A stretch of DNA of 13,044 nt from Auxenochlorella pyrenoidosa. Its lineage: Eukaryota > Chlorophyta > Trebouxiophyceae > Chlorellales > Chlorellaceae. The translations under genes and the position numbers were made by a program. The notes below the pieces were generated by a model, which did no database searches, was not told where the DNA came from, and saw nothing but the letters and a program-made list of their open reading frames with translations. Of this stretch, positions 1-8,368 are shown piece after piece. Numbering within the stretch: the stretch's first letter is position 1; each line of letters starts with the position of its first letter. The stretch spans positions 171,968-185,011 of the forward strand of contig KQ481970.1 in NCBI GenBank assembly GCA_001430745.1, given 5' to 3'.

Positions 1-54
1 CCCCCCCCACCCCCCACCCCACCCACCCACCCAGCCACCCCACCCTGCATTCAC
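1..54. repeat. C/A-rich simple repeat at the start of an rbfA intron
   Basis: Positions 1-44 are almost pure C broken by single A residues, with CCCA units. This is the beginning of the intron that follows the last visible rbfA exon, whose donor GTGAAT is at 54-49. In the rbfA transcript, which is copied from the other strand, the tract reads as runs of three to eight G directly after the 5' splice site. Confidence 0.7.
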
Positions 55-900
55 CTGTAGAGGGACACGTAGACCTTGGCCACCTGCAGGTCGTTGGTGA
101 CGTGCACCTCTGTCACGCTGGCCAGCGCCGACAGCGCGCCGTCAAAGCCGCGCCGGCGCTCGGGGCACACCGCCGCCTGCAGCAGCTGCGGGTCGGGAGC
201 GGGGGGCCAGGGCAGGGCGGGAGTTGGGTGGGGCCCCCACACGTGTGCGCCGCTCGGCACGCGAGGCTGGACGCCTGCTTCCTGCGCGCAGCCGCCTGTC
301 AGCTGGCAGGTTTGGCGGCCTCCTCGACGCCAGTGGCATCACTCCGCCTTGTTCACCTCCCCTGTGCATGCAGCTTAGGAGCTCACTTTGTCTGTGATGA
401 GCAGGTTGCCCACCTCCCGCTCAATCTGCTTTGCTACCTTGGCCACGCGGCGGGGGTGCGCCTACAGGGGGGCACGGAAAGGGTGCTCGCATGCAACAAG
501 TGAGCAAGCTGACGTGCAAATAGGCACACAGGCTGCCCGCAAAGGCGTTGCCAGATGCGGCTGCGTGGCCACAATGCCGAAAGTGCAACACCAGGGCATG
601 AAGCCAAATATTGGGCTGCAGCAACCTTGGCAAGGTGCAGCAGGAGAGCGAAAGGAATGCAAGGCGGCAGAAGGCGGCGGCGGCAGCGGCAGCGGCGGCA
701 GCAGCTTGCCCTCACCATGCAAACCACCCGGCTGGCCACCAGGCGGTTGTGACCTGCATTTCACAAGTCAGGGGAGCTCGTCTGTGACGCATGCGGAGCA
801 ACGGCTGGACGCAGAGTGTCGCAAAGGTGCTGCACTCACCCTGGGGCCGCCTGAAAGCCACCTGCACGCGCTCTGGCGCAATGGAAGCCGCGTGTATCAT
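55..900 (-). CDS. rbfA: Plastid-type ribosome-binding factor A (RbfA), 5' part, four exons
   Basis: RbfA is a small KH-fold protein that binds the small ribosomal subunit and helps mature the 16S rRNA; in algae and plants it acts in the plastid. Exons read from the minus strand: 840-900, 716-753, 387-461, 55-185 (305 nt, about 101 residues seen). All junctions keep phase, with GTGAGT, GTGAGG, GTGAGC and GTGAAT donors. Family signatures are AHPRRVAKVAKQIEREVGN (from residue 34), then PERR, then VTNDLQVAKVYVSLY, which matches the conserved DL-x-x-AKVYVS strand. The ATG at 898-900 is the first after an in-frame stop at 1057-1059. The first 33 residues resemble a short transit peptide (Ala/Arg/Val-rich, ending VVCM). 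The gene continues past the left edge through the donor at 54, so the C-terminus is missing. It is divergent from the CRAL-TRIO gene. The family call is strong; plastid location is inferred. Confidence 0.86.
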
Positions 901-1327
901 GCTGGTGCAGCCGTAACACCCCCAAAAAGTGGTGCTGTCGAGGAAGGCACAGCGGTGGGTGCTGCAGCGCTTGATGGTGTTTTTTCCTTGCCGGAAAATG
1001 GGATCATAAAGTCCTGCAAGCGCATGTGAGCCAAATGTGCGAGATGCCGCGACTGCTCAGCGAGCCCAGCAGGGAGGCGAACCTGATGGTCCGATGCAAT
1101 TCCAGACAAGTTGTCAGCTAGAACAGTCCTTCCTTAGCTGCTAAAGGCCCCTGAGGCCGGTTCAACGCCATGTCCCTTCCTCTCTGCCGACTACGCTTGC
1201 GGTTGTCCTGATTTGCCATCGCACGTCCTGAAGTTCCGGTCGTTCCGATCAACGGCCAGCAGCGCCGTGGGGTGCCCCTTGGGGTCGTTGGCTTCGGACC
1301 TGCCAAAGGCGCTAACGCGGAGGGGCC
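901..1327. promoter_or_regulatory. Shared upstream region between divergent rbfA and CRAL-TRIO genes
   Basis: This 427-bp stretch separates the two divergent start codons and should hold both 5' UTRs and a bidirectional promoter. No convincing TATA box was seen, and no further coding exon could be supported. It is less GC-rich than the flanking exons, notably around 970-1010. The reading frame leading into the rbfA ATG stays open back to a stop at 1057-1059 but contains no ATG. Promoter function is inferred only from the gene arrangement. Confidence 0.45.
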
Positions 1328-4300
1328 ATGGACCGCTCGCAGGACAACATCACGTCTTGGTGAGGCTGGAAGCAGCCAGCCGCCGGGGCTGCTAGGCCTG
1401 GCAGCAGAGCCGCGCTCGCCACTGTCCCGCCGCTGCGAGGCACGCCCGCAGCTCCCGCCCACAGCTGGCAATCTGGCCTGCACACGAAAGCAGGAGTGAA
1501 GTTCGCAGGCGTGGGATGTGGCCGTGAACGTTGGGTCTTGAAGAATCCTGCAAAACAACTTGCACCCATATGCAGGTTTGTGCGCCGGCGCCTGGGAGCT
1601 GCCGCCGGTGCCGACGGCAAGCCTGCAGATGGCAAGGCTGCCAAGCGTGGCAAGCAGCAGCCCCGGGAGGAGCAAGCGGCGGCAGCAAAGCTGAAAGAGG
1701 TGGGCAAGGCGCACAGCGGCGAGTGCAAGGCTGGAAAGCCACAGGCGCCGAACGCAGCGGGCGGCAAGGCGGCACCCCAGCACAAGCAGGAGGCGGCCCC
1801 CACCAAGCCGCCCCCACAGCCATCGCAGCAGCAGCCAAGGCAGGAGCCAGGCAAGCAGCCTGGCAAGCAGCAGCCAGGCTCCACGGGTGGGGATGAGAGG
1901 CGGCACCACCCGCATGGCCTGGTGGCTGCCGCTGCCGCTGTTGCAGACCGTGCCAAAGAGGCGGTGAAAACCGCAGCTGCGGCGGCAGATGCTGAAGAGG
2001 AACGGCAGAGGCAGCAGCAGCAGCAGCAGCAGCAACCGCAGAGGGCGGCTGAGACGACGCCTGCGACGGCTGGGCAGGCGCCGCCATGCGCCGACTCTGG
2101 GCGCGAGCGTGAAGGCGAGCAGGGCCCAGGCGGCGGCAGCGGTGCAAGAGCCGCTGCTCACAAGGCAGCGCCAGCGACAACTGCGCCAGCAGCAGCAGAC
2201 AAGCCGCCTGCGCCACAGCGGCCAGGCGGCCAGCAGGCCGAGGCGCAGCAGCAGGAGGAGGAAGCAGAGGACCGGCCGCGGGTGGTTGCTTATAGTGACA
2301 GCGACTCAGGTAAGGGCAGAGAGGGATGGCATGGGAGAAAAGCTGCGCTGCCGTACGGGCAGGCCCATGTTTTTGCAGTCCGCGGCGCCGTTGTCTGGGC
2401 AGCCTGGTGCCGCCCTCTTCCCTCTGCTTCCCGGAGTGCTGCAGCTTGCTCTTGGCGTTGTGCTTTCGCATTCACCCCACCACCTGCTTTTGCCTATGCA
2501 GATGTCGAGAGCCACATCCAGCGGGTGAAGCACCACCTGCTGCCCTCCAAAGAAGAGGAGGAGGCAGCAGCTGCGGCCGCAGCCGCTGCAGAGGCCTCTG
2601 CCGCCGAGGCGGCGGCAGCGGCCTCCGCAGCAGAAGCGCGCCTGAAGGCTCCCCTCCGCCGGCTGGGGCGCGCTGGGGCCAGCGCGGCCGGTGTTGCGGC
2701 GCATGCAGCAGCGCAGCATGTTACCCCAGGCCTTGCTGTGCGGGCGGGCAGCCTGCTGGCGCTGAGCCGCGCAGCCCCCAGGGCTGCCACTGCTCTTGGG
2801 GCTCTGGGCATTGCAGCGCCGCTTGTGGGTGCTGCTGCGGGCCGGGCCGGGCTTGACCTAGCGGCCGCACTGCCTGCCCCGCTGCTGATGGCCGGGCAGG
2901 AGCTCGGGCAGTTTGGCAAGGCAGCAGCGGCCATCGCGGCCACTCGGTTGCTCCAAGCTGGGCTGCGGCAACGGCGACGCTCGCGGCAGCGACGGCGCAC
3001 CCAGCAGGCGGCTGCTGCGGCAGCAGCAGCAGCGGCAGCGGCAGCAGGCGCCGAGGCACGCCGCGATGCTGCTACTGCTGCTGCTGCTGCTGCTGAGGAC
3101 GAACCATCTGCGGGCCGCCTGCTGCGACACAAGTCTTCGGTGAACCGTGAGTGCCTTGCATCTGAACCGCATGCATGTGCTGCCGTTTGCCTTGATAGTT
3201 GTCCGCAGCCTGCTTTGTTCTAACTTTCGCTCCGAGTTCCACCTTCTTAGTGCCGCAGCTGCGCTGCTGAGTGCAGCCCTCCTCTTGCTTGATGCTGCTA
3301 TGATCCTGTGCAGTCGCGGCGCTGGGCGCCTTCTCCGACCTGGGTGCTGCCATTGAGCAGCGGCAGCCGCAGACAGCGGCAGAGTGGGCGCAGGTGTATG
3401 CTTCCGAGCTGGCGGAGATGCGGCGCATGCTGGAGGTGCGATGCTTGGTGGGGCCGGCTTTGAGTTCGCTGCCGACCCGGCAGCAAACAGGGCGGAGCGC
3501 CTCTGGGCCTATCTGGGCCTTGCACCCAGAACTGTGGCTTGCACCACCAGCGCCTCATTCCTGTGCGCCCTCATCCCTCTGCGGCTCCCTGTGTGTCGCG
3601 GCAGGAGAACAAAGTGGATCTGCCCCAAGACCGGTTTGACGCCACCAACGCCGAGCTCATGCGCTTCTGCAAGGCCTGCGGCCTCCTGGAGGCAAGAGCG
3701 GCTGCTTGAAAGCTGCTGTCCTGGAGCGTGCCATCCCGGCTGCCTGCCTGTGCCTGGGCATGTGTGGCACGCAGTATGCCAGGTGCCGACAGCTGGCTGG
3801 CTGCCATCCTTGACAAGTGCGCCCCGCCCCGCCTGGCCCTGCCTCTGTTGTGTGCAGGCCAAGACCCCGGAGCAGCGTGCAGCGTCGGTGGAGGCCGCCT
3901 TCAGCCGCGTGGTGCACACGGCAGAGTGGGTGGCGCGCCAGCGCTTCTTCACCCCCCGCGAGCTGCGCAAGTGGGACCGGCTGGTAGCCTGGAAGGCGCA
4001 CGACGCGAGTGAGTGGGGCCAGCAGACCTGGCCGCGGGGCGCACCCCCAAGGTGCAATGCCTGCCTGCCGCAGGGCCAGCTGGGAAGCCGGTCCGGCAGA
4101 AGCTGCCTGGCGTATCCAAGCAGCATGCGGGGGCGCCGCCATCGCCGTCCAGCGGGGCATGCCCACCTCGCCAGCGGGCGCCCTGGTGCTCTGGCCCCGC
4201 CCGGTCGCTCAGCCCGCGCCCTTGCACCGCCCCCTTCCCGCCCCTGCAGGCGGGCGCCCCATCCTGCTGGCCCGCCTGGGCCGGGCGCAGCAGCTGGTCA

Positions 4301-6886
4301 AGCCGGAGCGGTACGACGAGCTGGCCAGCGCGCTGCTCACGCTGGTGCACCGCGGCCTGACCGGACAGCTGTCCAACGCCGCCGGCGCGGCGGAGCAGGT
4401 GACTGCCCGGCCTGGCGGGGCTGCGCCAGAATGATGTCGGGCACAGGCAGCACTAGGGGTGATGTCGCTGGGTTCAGCAGACGGCCGTGCAAACCAGGCG
4501 CTGGGGTAGAGGCAGCTGTAGCCACCAGGTGCCCTCGGTGTGGCCGAGCGTCCGCTGGCCAGTTGCCTGAAAGCCCCATTGAGGCTCTAGAGCTGGTAAC
4601 GACGGCTCGGGCCCTCCCTGGGCGTGCCTGCCTCCACGCAGATGGTTGTGGTGCTGGACTGCCGCGGCGGCAGCAGCATGGGGCTCACCCGCCACATGGG
4701 CCTGCTCAAGCGCCTGGCCATCACCCTGAACGAGCACTACCCGGTGAGGCAGCCCCGCCCCCAGCTCGCAGCACTGCTGCTCACACCCCAATCAGGCGTG
4801 GCCGTGTTCCGGCTGGCGCCCGCAGGTCGTAAAGCTGATGGACTGCTGTCAGGAGTGCCCACCCTGGGACTTGGCTAATGCGATGTCAGAGCTGTCTGGA
4901 CCTGCGTGTGTTTCACAACGTTATCCGCCGCCCCCCCCCCCCCCCCCCCCGCCCCCCCGCCTCGCAGGACCGGCTGTTCAAGCTGCACCTGCTGGAGCTG
5001 CCGCTGCTGCTGCGCTGGGCGCTGCACGGCGTCATGCCGCTGCTGCATCCGCACACGCGCAGGCAAGTTGCTGGGCGACAACGGCGCGGGCGTGTGTGGG
5101 GCTTACTCCAAGCACACATGCGCTGGCAGCGGCCTGGTGTGGCCATCCTCATCGGGGGTGGCGGCGGCGCGCCTGCTTCCCTGATTCCCCCCTGAGACAT
5201 CCCCCTCCCCCCCCCCCCCCCTCGCAGCAAGGTGATCATGAGCAGCATCAAGGACCCGGACCTGGCGGTCACTGTTGCCTTCCTCACCAAGCGGTGAGGC
5301 GCGCCTCGTTGGGCGGGCAGGACGCCAGGTTGTGGGGCGCGAAACCACAGACCTTGCTGCAGCGGACACCAATGCGAGCACCGCTCAGCAGGCATGGCAG
5401 TTCCATCCGCCACCCTGTATTGTTTCCCGACCCGGCTCCCACCCTGTGCTGCCCCGCCGCCCCCCCAGCAGGCGCTCCACCGCGGCCAAGGCCACGCTGC
5501 GCCGCACGCTGAGCAACTGCTCCTTCCTGTCCAGCGGGGACAGCACGCCCGCGCTACTCTCCCCCCAGACCTCCAACCTGGGCCAGGAAGCACAGGGCCT
5601 GGCGGCAGCGGCGCCAGCGGGTGCTGCTGCCGCCGCCGGCGGGGCGGAGCCGCGGCACCGGCTGTCAATTGGGCAGGCGGCCAGCGCAGAGGTGCGCATC
5701 GAGGCGCCCCCGCCGGCGCTGCCGGCGCCGCTGTCGCGGCCGCAGGGGGAGGGCCAGGGCCGGGAGCAGCTTGGGGAGGAGGATGTGCCGCACACGCCGC
5801 CCCCCACGCTCAAGGGCCCGCAGTCGCCACGTGAGCCCTCCCTCAGGGCCCGCCGCCAGCTGCAGCACAGGCCTCAGCAGCAGCAGCAGCAGAGGCATGA
5901 GCAGGGTGGGCACCTCCACCCTCACCGCCCTGCGCACCACCCAGCGCCGCACCACGACCGACCCGAGCACCAAGCGCAGCATGCGCAGCACTCCCACCAC
6001 CGGCCTGCGCCAGCGCAGCAGTTGACCGGGGAGCACCAGCAGCACCACCAGCACCAGCAGCAAGTCCGGTTTGAGCAGGGGGAGCATGGCCAGGCGTGCT
6101 CGCAGCAGCAGCAGCAGCAGCAGCAGACAGCGCAGGCTGCAGAGGTGTCGCCGTCGAGGAGCCCGATGCAAGCAGGCGGCCTGCCAAAGGTGGAGCGCCC
6201 CTCCCCTTTCGACTCCATTCGGCGCTCGCTGGAAGAGCATGTTGCAATGTGCCCCCTGGTGCAGCAGCCTGGAGGCTCTGTCCCCTCGGCGGCAGCACGA
6301 GGCCAGCAGGCTGCCAACGCACCACACCGCGCCGCAGCCTCGGCGGCGGCAGGCCCCAGCAGCCACGCCGTGCCATGGTCACCCGGCATGCACTCCCCGC
6401 AGGGGAGCCTGAGCAGGGACTCCTCGTTTGGGGAAGAGCTGGTGCCTGCAGCCAGGGCCAAGGCTGCCGCCGACGCAGTGCGAACATGGGAGCAGGGTCA
6501 GGGAGCGGCCGCGGCAGCTGCAGCGCAGGCACGGGTGCCACCTCTGGCGCAGCAGCACGCGCTGCTGCGCACAGAGAGCAGCGCTGCGTCATCGACCGGC
6601 TCGGCAGCCAGCGGCGCCGCGCAACACTGCGGCCACGCCGCAAGCGCCAGCGGGACGCTGGCCGGGCTCTCTGCCATGGTCGCAGCGCTGCTGCCCAGCC
6701 GGCGCGGCAGCGGGCTGCCGCCACCGCGCCAGCAGGGCCCCCAGCAGGCGTTGCCGCGCACCTCATCCCACCTCTCCTTCGGCAGCGCCGGCGACAGCCC
6801 GGGCACGCCCACGAGCGCCCGCCGGCTGGATGGGCTGACCGACCTGCCCCCGCGCCCTCTGGGCAGGTGTGCCACCCTGCCGAGTA

Positions 6887-6917
<31 letters not shown>

Positions 6918-7677
6918 GTGATTGGCGGTGCATGCGACTGCCCTTGGAGACGACACGGCTCTCCAGCCCCACGGCCGAAGCTGCATGCTGGCAGCAGACG
7001 TGTCTGGTGCAGCTTCTGATCCAGCATGCTGAGTCTTCCCTGGACCCTCGCCCTCCCATGCTGCAGGGCTCGCGGCCTCACCCCGCGGAAGAGCAGCCTG
7101 CGGCGCAGCCAGTCTGCCGACTCGTTTGGCGCCGCCTCTGGGCGTGGGCTGGGCAGCCACCCGCTGCGTCGGCAGTCCTCGGGTGCGTCCCCGTGGCAGC
7201 CGCAGCTGGCTGGCAGACGGAGGGCTGGCATGCTGTGGCCTGCATGCTGGTTGGTGTGGGTCGAGCAGGGGGTGTGGGGGGCAGAGCCAGAAGCGGTTGT
7301 GCGCCCTGAAGCGCAGTCCCTCCCCCCGCCCACCTGCCCAGCTGCTTAAACCCATTTCCCCGACTGCTGCACGACGGGCCAGACGAGCTGGGGGCGCCCT
7401 CACTTGGCTGCCTCGTGCAGGCAAGCCCTCTCCCAGACGCAGCCACCCCGCCCCTTGCCATGCCCGCCCTCCTCCCCCTGCAGTGTCCTGGGCAGAGGAG
7501 CTGGAGACGGTGAAGGAGATTGCGCCGCAGGAGGCCTCGCCGGCGGCCGGTGCGGCCTCCCCACTGCGCGCGCGCCTGTCGGCAACCAACCGCCAGCACC
7601 TGCTACTGACCACCTTCTTCCTGGTGCTCATGATGGCGCTGCTGGCGCACCGCCTGGGCCTCAGCAGCATGCTGTGA
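1328..7677 (+). CDS. CRAL-TRIO (Sec14-like) protein with low-complexity flanks and C-terminal membrane anchor, 13 exons
   Basis: Predicted 1296-aa lipid-binding protein. Exons: 1328-1359, 1576-2309, 2502-3146, 3314-3435, 3605-3691, 3858-4008, 4250-4398, 4642-4743, 4968-5062, 5228-5293, 5469-6866, 7067-7182, 7484-7677 (3891 nt, all phases compatible). The start ATG lies in a GCCATGG context, and the next exon has no in-frame ATG. Residues 1-470 are Lys/Gln/Ala-rich, with a polyQ run near 156-165, Ala-rich helix 276-303, a weakly hydrophobic Ala/Gly/Leu stretch near 350-385 and an Arg cluster near 411-421. Residues 512-730 are the CRAL-TRIO region: AELMRFCKACG, WKAHDASGRPILLARL, MVVVLDCRGGSS, LNEHYPDRLFKLHLLELP, LLHPHTRSKV. 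Residues 730-1230 are Ser/Pro/Gln/His-rich and probably disordered, with many Arg-x-x-Ser sites. The last 26 residues hold one membrane segment (LLLTTFFLVLMMALLAHRLGL), suggesting a tail anchor. Family members bind phosphoinositides, phosphatidylcholine or other lipids; the ligand here is unknown. Two introns use GC donors. Confidence 0.85.
2012..2034 (+). repeat. CAG trinucleotide run encoding polyglutamine
   Basis: A pure GCA/CAG run in exon 2 of the CRAL-TRIO gene, read in frame as about eight glutamines inside a Glu/Arg/Gln-rich segment (residues about 156-165). Confidence 0.85.
2310..2501 (+). other. Stop-free intron of 192 nt in the CRAL-TRIO gene
   Basis: The intron runs from a GTAAGG donor to a CTATGCAG acceptor. 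Its length is a multiple of three and it has no in-frame stop, so the reading frame runs unbroken across exons 2 and 3. It is called an intron because both splice sites are strong, the flanks are acidic or charged protein, and the interior reads as Cys/Trp/Phe-rich sequence unlike either side. Retention would insert 64 residues. Confidence 0.7.
3692..3857 (+). other. GC-AG intron within the CRAL-TRIO domain
   Basis: The upstream exon ends GAG at 3691, followed by GCAAGA instead of a GT donor. The acceptor is TGTGTGCAG and the next exon starts GCCAAG at 3858. Phase 0 on both sides joins CKACGLLE to AKTPEQRAAS, as expected for the N-terminal helices of a CRAL-TRIO domain. No nearby GT preserves both frame and domain. 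Confidence 0.75.
4931..4950 (+). repeat. 20-bp C homopolymer in an intron
   Basis: An uninterrupted run of 20 C lies 16 nt before the acceptor of the intron 4744-4967. It probably serves as a polypyrimidine tract and is prone to length error in sequencing. Confidence 0.9.
5063..5227 (+). other. GC-AG intron with consensus AG|GCAAGT donor
   Basis: The exon ends CGCAG at 5062 and the intron opens GCAAGT, the optimal form of a GC donor. The acceptor is CCCTCGCAG and the next exon starts at 5228. Phase 2 joins LLHPHTR to SKVIMSSIKDP, the expected end of the CRAL-TRIO fold. Confidence 0.8.
5207..5221 (+). repeat. C homopolymer before the acceptor at 5227
   Basis: A run of about 15 C ends six bases before the acceptor AG of the GC-AG intron 5063-5227. 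It is a polypyrimidine tract and a likely site of length variation. Confidence 0.85.
5831..6142 (+). other. Candidate exitron (removable, frame-preserving stretch) in exon 11
   Basis: Exon 11 contains a strong GTGAGC donor-like site at 5831 and a GGCTGCAG acceptor-like site ending at 6142. The interval is 312 nt (104 codons), contains no in-frame stop, and its removal would join SPQ to VSPSRSP in frame. If kept, it encodes a Gln/His-rich stretch of the disordered tail. The model here keeps it, but both forms are possible. Confidence 0.4.
6103..6126 (+). repeat. (CAG)8 encoding eight glutamines
   Basis: Eight perfect CAG codons in the C-terminal tail of the CRAL-TRIO protein, in the reading frame used by the conserved downstream sequence. 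A shorter CAG run lies at about 5875-5890, and mixed CAG/CAC codons fill 6030-6065. Confidence 0.85.
6888..6916 (+). repeat. CTG run in the intron 6867-7066
   Basis: About ten CTG units start 21 nt after the GTGTGC donor at 6867. They lie inside the intron, since phase-matched splicing joins GLTDLPPRPLGR to ARGLTPRKSSLRR. Confidence 0.8.
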
Positions 7678-8368
7678 GGCCGGCAGCCATCCCTGTGCGG
7701 GCCGGCCTTGCTTGGTCACGGAGCGGTGCGCAGCCCGATACCAAGGTGCGGCAGCTCTGGGCCGCAATGCGGCTGGCGCTGGCAGCTCGTGCCCCGCGGT
7801 CCTACCTGGTCTGAATGTGCTGCAGCCGGCCACCATGTGTCTTCCCAAAGAATGCGAGACGTCTGAGTGCCCTCCACAACCACCCATCCACGTATGAAGA
7901 AGCCGGGCGATACATGCCACAGCGCTCCTCTGCAAGCTGTACACGCGAATCTGTACGCACATGTCCTCTCTAAATGTCGCCGTATTATTCATTTTCCATT
8001 CTCCATTCATCCCGAGAAGACAACTTTCCATGCCTCGCACAGGCACTTATAGCCCATATGAGTGAATGAACTCGATTCTCTTGCCCTGCAATAGTGCAAT
8101 GGGTGAAGCAAAGCCAATGGGAGGGATGTGTGAGCACCTCAAGTGAGGGGGCACTCGTGAGCTCATGGGCGCATGAGTACTCAGGTCGCCATGGCTGTCG
8201 TGAGCTGGCGCTGCGTGGCGGGACTGCAGCCCATTTCAATTTGACACTGTTCCGCTCGCTCTCGGCACTCCCCTAGCCCTCCGAGCCTTCGACCACATCC
8301 CACAGAAAGCGCTGGGGTGAAGCAGAGAAGGCCGCGTCACGACGACCTCGACGCGGCTGCGAAAAGCC
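7678..8368. promoter_or_regulatory. Intergenic: CRAL-TRIO 3' UTR and bZIP upstream region
   Basis: This 691-bp stretch lies between the stop codon of the CRAL-TRIO gene and the bZIP ATG. No coding exon is supported. The part from about 7960 to 8110 is markedly AT-richer than the surroundings and includes a TATA-like ACTTATAG near 8044, so the bZIP promoter may sit there. An 8-bp palindrome with an ACGT core (7858-7865) and a CACGTA (7890-7895) are ACGT-type bZIP motifs. No TGTAA poly(A) signal was seen on the plus strand. Confidence 0.4.

Noticed and set aside
901..1056. An N-terminal extension of the rbfA frame upstream of the ATG at 898-900.
   Set aside because: The frame is open back to a stop at 1057-1059 but contains no ATG, and no acceptor-linked upstream exon is needed.
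1118..2161. Long minus-strand open frames opposite the N-terminal exons of the CRAL-TRIO gene (also 1392-2471).
   Set aside because: They mirror GC-rich, stop-poor coding DNA, read as Leu/Arg/Ala/Cys-rich low-complexity protein, and show no family motif.
4827..4880. A possible extra exon in the CRAL-TRIO gene after a CCCGCAG acceptor-like site, starting VVKLMDCC.
   Set aside because: It would interrupt the conserved HYP-DRLFKLHLLELP joint and lacks a fitting donor; direct splicing from 4743 to 4968 restores the family sequence.
6880..6921. A run of about ten cysteines ending a plus-strand open frame.
   Set aside because: It is read-through of the CTG repeat inside the intron 6867-7066; phase-matched splicing bypasses it.
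5843..7333. A minus-strand frame of about 500 codons opposite exon 11.
   Set aside because: It is a shadow of the CAG-rich plus-strand exon; it crosses plus-strand introns and shows no recognisable domain.
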